A DNA stretch of 64,000 nucleotides from contig NC_063264.1 of assembly GCF_019578655.1 (NCBI RefSeq), positions 9,651,213-9,715,212 of the forward strand, written 5' to 3'. Below the pieces are notes generated by a model. That model worked only from the letters and a program-made list of their open reading frames with translations. It searched no databases and had not been told where the DNA came from. Source of the DNA: Ricinus communis (lineage: Eukaryota; Streptophyta; Magnoliopsida; Malpighiales; Euphorbiaceae). Below are positions 12,201 through 25,137 of the stretch, in pieces (positions within the stretch are counted from its first letter, which is position 1; each line of letters starts with the position of its first letter). The position numbers were made by a program, and so were the translations under genes.

Positions 12201-14600
12201 TAAATATAAATTTAAAATTTTATTCAAATTGAGATACGTGGCAAATTCTATCTTAATTCTATCTTAGCTATAGGTAGCTAAAGGCAATGGCCTAGGCCTC
12301 TTAAAATAAAAAACAGCCCATAATTTTAGGTTTTTGTTATTCATCGATGTTATTTTATTCCAATTATAATATATTTTTAATAGATTTAAATGTATTTTAG
12401 TATTAATAAACTACACTAATATAGATTTAAATATTAAACTAGTCCAAATATAAATTTTAAAATTAAAAAAATAACTAAATCTCCACATCTTTTAATCTTA
12501 ATAACTTAGATTTATTTTTTCGAAATAACAATTTTAAGAAAAGTTTTCTACAATAAAATAAAAAAACCTTTAGAAATTCTTAATTTTATAAAATAAATTA
12601 AACTCATTTAAAAATATTTGATTGTTTATAGAATATTATTAACTATAACTATTACTATTATTTTAGCAGAAAAGGAGAAAATATTTTAAAATTGAAATTA
12701 ATAAAATTATTTTTACAATCAATTATATCATACAAAAATTAAATTGATTGACTGTTATTTTTATTAAAAAAGATTTAATATCAAAATTTAAATTTAATAA
12801 TTTAATAAATGATAGTACATTCAATAAAATTAAACATTTTAATAAATTTAATTTAATAATTGATCCCTAGAGCCTCATTTTTACGAACACGGGCGTTACA
12901 CTGTGGGTGCAAAATGCAAATTATTCTTGGAACATATATATGTATATAATAAGTTAAAAGGAAAAGGAGTTTCAAAGGATAATGAGGATTGGATAGAGTG
13001 TGGGCCTGTCTATCGGTAATAAGCCATGACTCATCATCATCTGTCTCTTTCCACAAATTGTCTCCTTTAATGAGTTGGAAACGGTTCCTCTTCTTCCTCT
13101 GCTTTGAAGAGAGAGTCCTGATGCATAGAACCTTATTTATTGAAATAAATACATAAATATTAAAAGAAAAACACATAACTTATTGTATTATTATTAATCA
13201 TATCCTCTTCACCACACAATCCTTTCTCTTTCTTTCACATTTTCTTTACTCGAGGCCACACTATTGCCTCCAATCATCCATACAACCTCCCTCTATCTCC
13301 TTGCCTCTCCATTCGCCATGTAGGATATTTCACATGGCACTTGCCATGTCTCCACCATCTCTTTATTTTGTATTATTCTTAAAAAAAATCACAAAAAAAA
13401 AAATTATAAAAAAATCATATCACTTCCATCGATTTAGTATTTTAATTTTTAATATAATTTAATAGACAGAAATATTTTGAGATTGAAATAGGTTGTAATC
13501 CATAATAGTTAAAAACATTATTTATTTTTAAGTTTATTATTTATTCTAATTCAAAAATAATTTTAAAACATATAATTTTAGTCTAGAATAGTTTAGCAAT
13601 TATCATTGTAAGAATATATTTATAATCTAGCCCGGACTGATCAAAATTTCTAGCTACGTCGTTGTTTTTATGTGATATCTATACTTTTTAATTATGAGCC
13701 AATTTAATTTATTCACATATTTTATGTATAAATGATTAATATATTATCAAAATAGTAAAATTTTATATTTATAATAAAAAAATAATTATATTTATTTATA
13801 ATTTACGATTTATCAAATATTCAATGGAATACTTTGTTTTGAAAGGGAATAATGGAATTCTTCAAACTTAAGATATAAGTTTGAGGAGATGCTAAAATGA
13901 ATTTGAATAGGGTATGATTTTAGAGAGGACGTGGAAACTATAATATTTTCCTATTAAGAAAGATATAAAATTGGATAGAAATAGAAAAGATAAGAGTAGA
14001 AAAATATATAAGAAAAATGAAAGGAACAAAATATATTATCCAAAATGCATAATGAGGAGACAGGGTGATGGTAGAGGGTAGCAGCAGCAGCACCACCAAC
14101 CAAGTCCTATAAAAAATCATCCTCTTCTGCTGCCCATTCATTTTCCTTTACAAAATCAGACCTCTCTCTCTCTCATATGCCTTCAAAAAGAGTATCCCAC
14201 CCAACAATAAATAATACTATTTATATAAGAAAGATTCAATACTATGGCCCATTCCCAACTACTGCTACTGCTACTACTACTATTTTTATTTTTATTTCTT
14301 TTTACTTCATACTTCACACCAATTATGTCTTTAATATTGATTTCATGGCAGGCTGTCATTGTGTTTTCTTTAGCACTCCTTCTATCGTCCGCCCCCATGG
14401 GAAATGAGTTTTAAGTAGGAAGTATCATAGCTTCCTTTAATTGATTAAATTCATGATTAATACCTTCATCATGAACTTGAAATGGACAATTACATAGAGC
14501 TAAAGATATTATAGGAAATTCTTTCATTAATTTAATTTTTTTTGGGTTTCTTTTTCATTTTATTTAATGCTTAAATATACTTAAGATAATCAATTTTTTT
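8401..14600. other. 6-kb AT-rich intergenic region without recognisable genes
   Basis: Very AT-rich sequence broken by stops in all frames. Short open frames (10415-10636 minus, 12853-13176 minus, 13938-14141 minus, 14177-14407 plus) have low-complexity or unfamiliar translations, and I do not call them. A somewhat less AT-rich patch at 14040-14400 contains a GCAGCAGCAGCACCACCAACC stretch and CCTATAAAA, which could be promoter-like, but no gene follows. Confidence 0.55.
9201..9228. repeat. (TA)n microsatellite
   Basis: About 14 TA dinucleotides in a row. Confidence 0.95.
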
Positions 14601-14601
14601 A

Positions 14602-15288
14602 GAATAAAATTTAATTTGGTCTTCGAATTTTGCAGTTAGATTCAATTTGGTCCTTTTTAATTTTTATAGCAAATTTAATTTCTAAATTTTTTAAATACGT
14701 TCAATATAATTATTGTTTAAGAGAGTGAGATGCATACACTATAAAGTTCAATCAATTTGACCCTAAAAAATAATTTGAATTGTAATTGATTTAATTATAT
14801 AATTAAATTTATATATTTAGATTTTGAATTAGTTGATGGAAGTCATGTGGAGACTGATAAAGTGCTGACAATACTGGTGTTAGATTGTAAGCTATTATAT
14901 ATACTTTTATTTTATAGTGATAATGTTAGTAATTCTTTATTCATTTGTGAAAAAGTAATGGCGATGGCGGTGAGTTGGTTTTGAATGTTTTATTGATTTA
15001 ATTTAAAAAAACTTATATTTATTTTTTTAATTTTTAATTTAGAAAAAGAATAAAGTTCAATTTGACCCTTTAGCTTGTCGTTTGAATTCAATTTGGCCCC
15101 TCAAACTTTGCAGTCAGTCTCAATTTGGTCGTTCTTTTATGCTCTTGTTATAGTGCATGCAGTGAACTCGCTTAGAAAAGAGTTAAATTGAACCTATTCG
15201 AGAGTTCAGGGGTTAAATTGGCTGTAAAAGTTAAAAAGAGCCAAATCAAACCTGACTACAAAGTTCGGGGCCAAATTGAATCTTATTC
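14602..15288. mobile_element. Mutator-like (MULE) non-autonomous element with an extra inner terminal repeat
   Basis: The left arm 14602-14744 begins GAATAAAATTTAATTTGGTC. The right arm, reverse-complemented from 15288, begins GAATAAGATTCAATTTGGCC. The two stay alignable for about 140 bp, to a shared GCATACACTATAA / GCATGCACTATAA core. A third, directly oriented arm-like copy sits at 15048-15147, so the right third is almost palindromic about GTGCATGCA near 15157. Arms with ATTCAATTTGGTCC... repeats are, to my knowledge, common in plant MULE-type MITEs. I could not find a clean 9-bp target duplication. No transposase is encoded. Confidence 0.6.
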
Positions 15289-15399
15289 CTCATTCCTTCT
15301 CCCACTAATAATAAATTTATAAGAATTTTTTTTTAAAAGAAATGCATAATCATGAATTAAAAAGATAGTACATCCCTTAGCAAAAGAGGCTTGAGAAAA

Positions 15400-17950
15400 A
15401 TAGGAGCCTCATGCTAAGTTTGAAGACGAGCATAATAATAGGTCGCCCTTGCAAGAGCATTAGAAGGCTCATTTGCTTGTCTTTTAACAAAGCCAACATT
15501 AATATTTTGGCATAAACCAACAATAACTCTACAAGACCAAATTAAGCAGCCAAATTCAAAGAGATTTGACACAAAATGATTAAAAGAATCAACAACAAGC
15601 TTAACATCAGACTCAATTAACACATTTAAAATAGATTATGCATGAAGCTAATGCAGTGCCTCTTTCAGACAATAAGCTTCGGCCAGTCTAGGATCCCAAC
15701 ACCCAATAACTATCATAGAGTGATAAGATATTGCTATACCATCATGATTCCTAAAGACCATTCCAAAAGCCGCTAAATTTAATTCCCTTCTAATTAGGGC
15801 ATCTGTATTGAGCTTTAAAGCATGTATGGTCCAGTAAACCATAGAATCACCATTTGAAACCAATGGGCATGAACTGCAATATACTGAGAAAGAAATCCTA
15901 TACTATTATGTATACAAGTATTTGCAGGGACTGTCATAATATTCCAAAGCAATGCATTTCGATTTCCCTAAATGGCCCAAAAAATGATATGCACCCTTAA
16001 CATATGTTGTTTATTTCCATTTGCAAACATACTCTCCAGCCATACATTAAATTCTGTAGCATGAGAATGTGCAACTAGAATTTAGGCATAATGCCAACAC
16101 TGCACAACAAGTTGACAGTCAACAAATAAGTTAAGCAAGTACTCACCAAACTCACCACATGCAGACATGTGTTTTGAACTTGGATACCTTTCAGAAAAAG
16201 ATACTCACTGGATGACAATATATCAAAGCATAGACGCCACATAAAAACTTTCACATTTCATAGAAGATAGAGACGCCAAATAATAGACCATGAAACAGTA
16301 TTCAACCAGTCTTCTTCATATAATAAAGAAGAGACAACCACTCTATATCCATACTTAACATAATATCGACCCTTAGGATCATAATGCCAAATAATCTGGT
16401 CTTCAAACACTTTTTATGGTAGTTTAATATCCTATTCATTAGTACCAGGAATAAACAAATGCTACACCACCATATATTACAAGAGCTCCTTAACATTTGA
16501 AGTAGGCCTAAAGGCATTGTTATTAACCAACCAAGGATTCGTCCAAATTTTTATTTTTGATCCAATACCCAAACGCCATCAACAACCTTTTTGAAGCATA
16601 AATTTTGAATTCCAAATACTCCTTCAAAAGCTCGATTTGGACCCCAATTTGAGCAGAAAAGAAATCCCCTTCAGGAAATATCTAGCTTTAATAATTCTAC
16701 TAGCAAGAGCATCAAGTTTGGAAATCAAACTCCATGCATGTTTACCTAACATAGCAACATTAAAACTATAAAGGTGTCGAAAGCCTATACTTCTATACTC
16801 TTTTCGTAAATAAAGTCTATCCTAGGAACTCCAATGTATTCTGTTATGGCCATTAGGATTTGAGCCCCACCAAAATGAGTTCAAAATTTTATAGATCTCC
16901 TCACATAGAGAGATGGGAAGAAAAAAGGTACTCATACAATATGATGGGATAGCCTGAACTATCGATTTCAAAAGAACCTCTTTACTTGCCTGCGATAAAA
17001 GCTTATTATGCCACCCTAAAAGCCTACTCCACAAACTATCTCGAAGATAGCTAAACACAGTCTTTTCATTTATACCAATCAGCAAGGGAGACCAATATAT
17101 CTACCTGTGTTAAGACGATTAACAACTCCTAATTTCACTTTGATTGCAACCTGCAAAGAATCCTCCACATTATAGTTAAAAGAGATTTTCGACTTAGAAA
17201 AATTAATTGCTTGACCCAAATCCTCTTCATATTGGATTACCAGACTTTTCAAAACAGAACACTCAATCAACGAAATGCAAAAGAAAAAGAAACTATCATC
17301 TGCAAACAATAAATGAGTAATCTTAGGAACACCCTTAGAAACTTGAACGTTATGTAAAGAACCACTTGCCTTTGCTTTCTTAATTACAGAAGGAAGCCTC
17401 TCAACACACAAAATAAACATATACGGGGATAACTAATCTCCTTGATGAAGCCTCCTGGTAGGTACAATAAGTCCAACCTCCTCACCATTAACGACCACAT
17501 GGTAATGAACTGACCTGACACATAACATTATCCAGTCAACCCATTTAGCATGAAAACCATTTGAATCATCACAACACATAAATATGACCACTTAATACAA
17601 TCGTAAGCTTTGCTAATATCAATCATGAAGGCAACATCACTTTTCTTTTCCTTTGTTTTCTTACGCATATAGTGGATGGACTCAAATGCTGCAACAACAT
17701 TATCAGTTATAGACCGTCCTGGGATAAAAGCAGACTACTCTTCTGAGATAACACCTGGCAAAACTCTCTTTAATCTGTTCACAAGCACCATAGCCAAAAT
17801 CCTATAAAAGACATTACACAAAGAGATTGGCTTAAGGTCAGACATACTAATAGAATTATCCTTTTTCGGAACAAGAACAGTTGTAGTTGCATTAAATTAG
17901 AAGGAAAAGACCAATCAGAACAAAATGAGAACACATCCATATTGGTGAAT
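15400..17950 (-). mobile_element. 5'-truncated LINE (L1-type) retrotransposon, degenerate
   Basis: Minus-strand frames give, in order from 17.95 kb downwards, reverse transcriptase motifs LKPISLCNV, SAFIPGRSITDN, FMIDISKAYD (motif A) and LLFADDS (catalytic FADD, motif C). Thumb-like text follows (KEVLLKSIVQAIPSYCMSTF), then a degenerate zinc-binding stretch, then a C-terminal RNase H domain with LNTDALIRR, the RLAEAYCLKEAL block, LIESDVKLVV and ANEPSNALARA. Several in-frame stops and shifts make it dead. It lacks the endonuclease and the start of the reverse transcriptase, as expected for 5' truncation. A T-run at about 15326-15334 may mark the 3' tail. This is a standard plant element. Confidence 0.85.
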
Positions 17951-19883
17951 ACAAAGACTTGAATTTTAAAATTTTAAAATATAATCTTTTAGGGATTATA
18001 TTGGATATCACCACATCCTATATTCTATATAATTAATTTTGGTTAACGTATATGTTTATTAACAATTTTTAATTTTTATAAGATTAATAATTTACATCAA
18101 GATTAAAATTGCATAAAAATTACTAACATTTTTAGATTATTATTTTCGTAACTAATCATCCTTTAAAATATTTTATGCATATTTAAAGACAAAAGAAACA
18201 AGAAAAACAAAAACATGGGGGTTAGTATTATTCTCTAGATATAGTAGTTTTTACATCTTTAAAAAAGAGAGAGGCGATATGGATGGGATAAAGCAGAGGA
18301 GGCGGAGGCATGGATAAACGTAAAGAAGGGTCCCACAATGACACGTGAGATTGAAGGAAGAAAAGTCAGGTGGTCATCACGTGGGCAAGTTGGTTATTGT
18401 GGACCAAAATAGTCCATGTAGGATAGATCGGAATCTGCCGCTCTTAACAGTACGATTTGACACGTCATCATTCAGTATCAAAGAATAAATATCTTTGCTT
18501 TCCTCTCTATCTCTAAATAAAAAAGTAAAATTAAATTCCTTCTCTTTGCATTGGCTCCATAATTCATGGGACACGCGGCGTTCAATTTCACCGTACTCAT
18601 TTCTTTTAATTCCATGAATAAATAAAGCTGACTTGAGTTATTTATCCTCTGTGTGTTGCCTTGTAAAAGCTCCTCTAATTTCTTCTTTTTGTTTTTATAA
18701 ATTATTAGCTCCCTGAAAAAAAAAAGAAAAATGTATCTTTTATTTTATAATTAAATCTTGCAACGTCTACAAATGAGTTCATATACTCTGGAAAATAAAA
18801 GGGCAAAAGATGTTTAATTTTCAATTTTCTTTTCTTTCAAAACCATGTCGCCATCTTTTCTTTCTTTTTCTTACTTTGCCAAATATTTGTATTTATAATT
18901 TAGCACAAAGATAGTCTAATATATTAAAAAAGAATAAAATATTTATAAGATAAAATATGAATATAAATTCACCACTAAAAGGATAGAAATAAAAAATTAA
19001 TTAAAAGATAATCTAATTAGTATTTTTATTTATAAGAATTTAAGGGTATATATATTTGATTTAAAATAAGAATGAAAATGAAAACAAAAAAATAAAGTTG
19101 ACTTTTTTATATGTTATTTAATTCAATAGAAATCAAATATTATTTACCATTGATATTAATAATAATATTTAATTATTTTAAAAGTAATATTATATAATTT
19201 GTTATTATGTCATGCAATAATTATAAAAGATAATATATATATATTTGCTCATTTACAATTAATTTGATTTATTTTTTATGAAATTTAAATTTTTACGTCA
19301 TGAGCCAAGATTAATGGGGTTTAAATTTTGATGAAGCTTTTACTGTGAGCCGCATAAAATGACAAGTCACCTGTAGCATAGGCAATGCACGTTAAGCCTC
19401 TAATTTAATAAAGAAAGAAATATGGAGACAGACACAAGGCAAGTGGCAGATATTTAGTGGGTTAATAATAAAATGTGGTCATTAACATACTAAATTTCGA
19501 ATTTCGAATTTCAAAAAGCTGCCAATAGAGAGTTGTTTCAAAGAAGCTAAAGCAGAGCATTAGCAGCCACCAGAAAGCCGGTAAAAGATTTTTCTTTCTT
19601 GATATTTTTTTTTTTTGTTTTTTAATTTTTGATTCACCAGCAAAATAAAATTCCGAAAACACCCCTCCATGGGACATCAAAGCCCACCTCTCAGTATTAA
19701 AAAAATATCACGTAATTAATTGCGGGAAATTAGGGTTGTTTCCATAAATCCCTGCGACTTGCTCCTTTTCCCCCTTCGTTCCCTTAAAACCCCCCAACCC
19801 TTTCTTTCTATCTTCTTGTTCCAAATAGAAGGAAAAAAGAAAAGAAAAGAAAAGAAAAACACAGTTCCAAGAATTTCAAGAAA
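17951..19883. other. Intergenic region upstream of the B-box gene
   Basis: No protein gene is seen. It is AT-rich apart from a G-box-rich patch at 18290-18620, described separately. Three near-repeats of AATTTCGAATTTCGAATTTC lie at 19494-19514. The 5' leader of the B-box gene is purine-rich, with AAAGA repeats at about 19831-19858. Confidence 0.6.
18342..18470. promoter_or_regulatory. ACGT-element cluster upstream of the B-box gene
   Basis: Two palindromic G-boxes CACGTG (18342-18347 and 18378-18383) and a TGACACGTCATCA element (18458-18470) lie within 130 bp, in the only GC-richer patch between the LINE and the gene. G-boxes bind bZIP and bHLH factors such as HY5 and PIFs, which act with BBX proteins. 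The cluster is about 1.4-1.5 kb from the ATG, so its assignment to this gene is inferred. Confidence 0.4.
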
Positions 19884-20790
19884 ATGAAAGGGTGTGAGCT
19901 ATGCGGCGGTGCTGCAAGAATGTATTGTGAATCAGACCAAGCTAGTCTATGTTGGTCCTGCGATGAGAAGGTCCACTCTGCTAACTTTCTTGTCGCTAAA
20001 CATTGTAGAAATCTTCTTTGTCAAGTGTGCCAATCCCCTACTCCATGGAAGGCTTCCGGTCCTAAACTTGGACCTACTGTTTCCATTTGTGATTCTTGCT
20101 TCTCTTTGCATAATAGCAGCAATAATCATAGAGATATTATTGATGATGATGGTAATGTAGAAGAGAGTCTTGAAGGAAATGATCACGATGATGAATTTGA
20201 CAGCGATGATGACTTGTATGATGATGATGTTGATGAGGAAGAGGAGGAGGAGGAGGAAGACGGCGATAATCAGGTTGTGCCGTGGTCGGTCACTCCACCT
20301 TCCCCTCCCTCAGCGAGTTCTTCTGACAGCGAAGAGGAGATTTCTAGTCGGTTATTAGGTGGCGCGAAGCGCGTGCGAGAAAGCATTGCTTATCTTGATT
20401 CTGACGTATGTATTCGTCGTTTATTGAGTTTATTTTTCGCGACGGTCTTACTCAATTTTTATAGATCTGATCTAATCTTTTACAATTTATTATTATTTTT
20501 TACAGGATGAGATTGGATGTTCGTCCTCACAAATGGATTCAGGAAGAATAAGCGGCAACGACGAAGGGAATTCATTGGAATCATTCAGGAAACTGAAGCA
20601 GCGAAGAAGAATAAGAACGGAAGAAGAAGAAGAAGAGGATGATCATCATGATGGTCAAGCAGAGTCAAGATCAACGGCTGTTATTGACTCGCTCAAAAGA
20701 CTCCAAAATGAAATGGTTACTAATAGAGATAACGCGTCTGCAACGATTCTTGGGATTTGCAGGCTGAGCAGAGATCATCACAACCGTTGA
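19884..20790 (+). CDS. BBX28: B-box zinc finger protein, BBX28/BBX29 type
   Basis: Two exons, 19884-20405 and 20506-20790, joined across a 100-bp GTATGT...TTTACAG intron in phase 0, give 268 residues. Residues 4-40 hold one complete B-box with ligands C4, C7, C15, D18, C23, C26, H31 and H40. It is followed by LLCQVCQSPTPWKASG, typical of the single-B-box clade, and there is no second full B-box and no CCT domain. Residues 84-128 are strongly acidic (D/E runs), and 202-218 are basic then acidic. The C-terminus SLKRLQNEM...ILGICRLSR is conserved in BBX28/29. Arabidopsis BBX28 represses HY5-dependent photomorphogenesis and flowering in the nucleus, and this role is inferred from the family. If the intron were retained, the reading frame would add about 34 residues and stop inside it. 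Confidence 0.92.
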
Positions 20791-23399
20791 TTTGCAATCT
20801 AAAACTAACATACTACTCTTTTGTTTTCCCCACATTTTATAACCAATACCGTTTTTCTCGATTAGTTTTTTGAGTCTATTAAATTATTTAATTCCCTATT
20901 ATCTTGTGCTGATCCTCTTACTACCTTATTTTTTTAGTTTCTTTTTCCTTAAAATATTTTGTTTTCTGTATGAGGTGGTGTGTAGATATTGCATTTTCTA
21001 GTACTAATTTCTATTTTTTTGTTTAATATTTTGTTGTCAAGTTGCCTTGTTTTGATAATCAATATTAGAATCTTTGGAATGATATGTTTTACATGCAAGA
21101 TGACTTATTTTAATTTCCTAGAGTAAATTTAATTGGTTTTATCATTCTTGTCAAAAGAAAAAAAGAAGAAAATCCTTAAATCTACTAAAGAGTAGCATCC
21201 ATTAAATTTATTTGCGACCCGTTAATTCGAACAATTATTCAAGTAAGGATATCATTTTCTTTAATATTTCTTGTACAATTTGAGAATTTTTTTTCCCAAC
21301 TTAATTTTTAGAGTTATTATGTGCAGAAATTATGAATATATAGAAATATATAACTGACTTTCACTCATAAATTGCAACACTATGTTGTAAGAATTACCAT
21401 AGGGCTAAAACATTGGCTTCAAAAACCACCACAAATTCTTGGGTGGGTGGCAAATGGGGGCATGTAAAGGTCACTTCTCATCTCTCAAAATCATCATATA
21501 TATATATATAAATAAAACCAGAATCCAAGAAAAAGAATAGTTGTCATATTTGAATGTAAGCCATAGGAGGAGAGGAGAGGGAGAGGAGAGGATGCCAAAA
21601 TAATAGAGAGAGCAAAACGTGTGAGGAGGAGGAAGGAGGAATTAGACATTGAGTGGACCAAATATATTTACAGTAGACAATTACGTGGAAATTGTGATAG
21701 TACGCAATGTCCATGTGGGCAACGAATGGCCAGGGGATGGAGTGTATGGTTGATATAAAACAAAACCCCACTTCAATTACTTACTATTATTTAATATGTA
21801 TGAACAATTAAACAAGTCCACTTGCGTCTCTCCATGTGGGTTTTGGTGGAGTTGTATTTTCCTTTACTTAGTACAATCATGACATTGATGTTTTTATATT
21901 ATGTTAATTTTAGGCAGGTTTTGATTTTTCCATTTTATTTGTTTATAAATTTGAAGATATTTTGGACTAGTTGATATTAATTATATATAATTAAACGAAT
22001 GCCTTGCATATAGATAAGATAAAATAATAATAATAATAATAATAACTGCCACCTAATAAATCAGGTAAAATGGGTTAATATTTACAAAAAAAAAAAAAAA
22101 AAAAAGGAAGAAGAGGCAAGGGAGTTAAACAAGAATAGGTTTGATTTGAAGTATGGGCAAATGACGGTGTCGGAAATTGAGGTCCAAACAACATGAGAGT
22201 GATTTGTGTGGATGGGAATCTGTAGCCCCACAAGCTACCAAAGAAAAGTCCAAAGATTGGACACAGTTAGGAAAAGAGTCTTGTTATGTTTCTTCTTCTT
22301 CTTTTTTTTTGGATACATGGAGTGAGGGAGGGATTGTCAATTTGTCAAGTTGTTTGGAACAAGTACTTGTCAACCATGGAAATCGATCAATAATCCGACC
22401 ATTTTATGTTTTCTTTCATTATGAGAGCTAAGAATCATAAATTGATAATTGATAAGTGGGTCTGTTTAAGATATTTTATAGCTTCTACTGTCTTCATTGA
22501 ATAATTGACTGAACCCAAAACAAAAAGATTTCCAAGTCTTTATGCTTTTGTATTTTTGATTTAGAAAATGATCATATTGAACTAGTACAGTGTGTATAAT
22601 TGAACGACAAATACTTTTCTTTTATTGTTTCATTTATTGAATAAGGTTTTATGATCGATCTGTGATCCTTAAGAATCGACAATATTTTTAGAATGATTTT
22701 TATTAAAATGTTTTGATATTATTTTCAATGCGGAAAATAGGAACAAAAATCTGTTAGTAGAATATCAGGGTCCAGCATGTTACCAAAATCTGTCAAACAA
22801 GTCAGCCCCAGCGCCCAATTTATTGCTTGTCTACCTAACTTGGAAGCCGAAGCTGCGGAGTGTGTTGTTGAAGCCTTGCCCATGTTCTAATCCTTTGTAT
22901 AGAATGTGCCGAAAGCAATTACAGACAAAGGGAAGCTGCTTTATATAAGCTTCACTTCAGCTGAACTCATGATGACTGATTTTAAATCTTAATTAGTAAG
23001 AAAAATATTACACCAGCTTTAACTCAAACACTCAATTTAATTTCATTTGATAATTCAAAAAATATAAAATGTGAAACTTTCTTTTTAATATACATTTATA
23101 TCTAAAGTTAATATAGAACGTACCGGGTAGAATCATCATCGGTGGTAAAACATTTTTTTAAGAGTTTTAATGCAGCTATATATTTAAAGTTAGAATTTGA
23201 AACTTTTATTAAACTAAAAAAAAACTATTACCGTCTCATCTATGCGTTCTTAAATTAAAACGTGAAATATAACTACATATGATAATGAAAGTTATTCTCG
23301 ACAACTAATTACAAAACTAACAATAAAAATAGATAAGTCTACTATAATTTAGAACGGATTAAAGGAAAAATACACTATCGAAAATTGTAAGAAAATTTG
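20791..23399. other. Intergenic region downstream of the B-box gene
   Basis: 3' flank and AT-rich spacer. It contains a purine-rich patch (21565-21640), a (TAA)n stretch at 22024-22044 and an A-run at 22085-22105. The open frame at 22177-22431 is short and not recognised. Confidence 0.55.
23121..23210 (+). repeat. SINE-like dispersed motif, copy 2
   Basis: GGTGGTAAAACAT...AAGAGTTTTAATGCAGC, TATATATTTAAAG, then GAATTTGAAAC matches the blocks at 3535-3615 and 44100-44180 in order and spacing. Confidence 0.4.
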
Positions 23400-23880
23400 A
23401 ACAGTCAATTAATTGTCCAAAGGTGCCTCCATAGAAATACTGTCAACAAAAATTTTTAGAGTATCCCACAATCTAAATGTATCTCTACCATAATAATAAC
23501 CTGAACTGAAATTTTTCCAAGGGAGCTTCATTCCTGTGGCCTTAAAACTATGAACTGCCACTAACGAGTCTACAATTGCACCAGGACCTTCTTAACTTTG
23601 GGCATTTAGAGGAATTCAATGATCACCTCCCTTAAGGCTGAAGCTTCAGTAACTGCTGCTAATCCATAATCTATCTTTTTTTTCTCCTGTTGACCTTTTT
23701 GCATGTAGAAGCTAGCTACATTACCCTGTCATTTTTTTCCTGGAGAAGGATGCATCGAAATTACCATCGGGGAGCCTTGGAGGGGAAGGTTCCATTTGCT
23801 ATTTTGTGTTCTTTTTTTATGGTGACTCTGTTTTCTCTCTTGTTGTGCAGGTTTCTCCATAATTAGTGCCTCCTTCCAAA
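23400..23880 (-). pseudogene. LINE RNase H-like remnant
   Basis: Minus-strand translation across two or three frames gives DGNFDASFSRKK, then a TEASALREVI block and VDSLVAVHSFKATGMKLPW. This resembles the C-terminal RNase H domain of plant LINEs (compare the AEAYCLKEAL block of the LINE at 15.4 kb). Several stops and frame changes are present. A coding exon of another RNase H-like protein is less likely, given the decay. Confidence 0.4.
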
Positions 23881-24330
23881 CCATTCTCACCTAGATTGGA
23901 TCACATTTGAATCTACTTATGTATTTTGGGAAAATGGAGAACCTATTTTATGTATTTAATATTTCCTCGTAAGAGTGGAATAGCAATTTATTCAAAAATT
24001 AATAGTAAAATTAGATCATTTTAAAAGCGAGTGTAAGAATTAAAATCTGATTAATCTTTAAAAAAATTATGAATAAGAGTGAATAATATGATTTTATAGG
24101 TATATAATTAATTTTAATACCGCGGAAAGTCAATTTTTCTTTTTAGATTTTAATTGGCTGAATTCTTCTATTTAATATGTGAATTTAAGTTATAAGTATA
24201 AAAACATGTATACTTATATGTCTGCAATCGAATTAATTAGTCTCTATAATTCTGTTTTGTCAATGCTTCAGGCCTTGTGATTATATTCTGTTAAAAAAGA
24301 AGGGGGCAGGTAAAACTCAGTCCTCAAGTA

Positions 24331-24690
24331 ATGAAAGTGGAGATCCCCATGCAAATTCCTTATTATGCCTTTGCTTCTATGTTCTCTGGAATATTTTGCT
24401 TTCTGAAAACAAGTTTCCTGATGTGTCTTCGCACTTTTATCTGCAACTCACACCTTCAGCAAGATGAACTCAGTTTACTGGTGCCCACTGAGTCTCTCAA
24501 TTTCACCATCACAGGCACTCTCTTGAGTCTTCACCAGTCTATAGAACCCAATGGTGCAGGATATTTTTATTTTTTTCTTTTAACTTGTCCAATCTTTTTC
24601 GTTTCTTTTTCTTTTTTTGTTTTGGTTTCTTGGTCTCTTATATTTGTCAAGAGGAGAGGTAACTGGGCAGGCCATTCATTGCCTGACTAA
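24331..24690 (+). other. Unrecognised 119-codon open frame, probably not a gene
   Basis: The frame is open for 119 codons, with hydrophobic and serine-rich content (TCPIFFVSFSFF near its end). The composition follows the local T-rich sequence, and I recognise no domain, start context or splice partner. A decayed exon or chance frame is most likely. Confidence 0.2.
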
Positions 24691-25085
24691 CAGGCCCTGA
24701 GTCCTAGTTTCTTTTGTAATCCATTCCTCCAGAGTTGTCGGCTCCAAGAAGAGCAGCCTCAATTGTAGGGCCTATTAGATTTATGTTAGCAATTAAATAA
24801 ATAAATTTAGAGTTTTCTTAGAAAAAATATCAGAAATACCTATATTTTTTAATTTTTTAATCAGATTTATGGTATTTCTTTATATATTTCATATTTTACT
24901 GTATTAAAATATAAAAAAATATAAATTCAGAAACTTATAGATGAGATTATTAGAATTTTTTCTAATTTAACTACGATTTTGAGTTAAAACCTTAAATAAG
25001 CAAGCTTGAGATAATATTTTATCATACGTGGGAGTCTTATCCGACATATTCTATATTAATTCTAGCAATATATATACTAAAAGAG

Positions 25086-25137
<52 letters not shown>

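Noticed and set aside
24331..24690. Possible secreted or membrane protein gene
   Set aside because: Hydrophobic text arises from T-rich sequence, with no splice partner, homology or codon bias to support a gene. Kept only as a low-confidence open frame.
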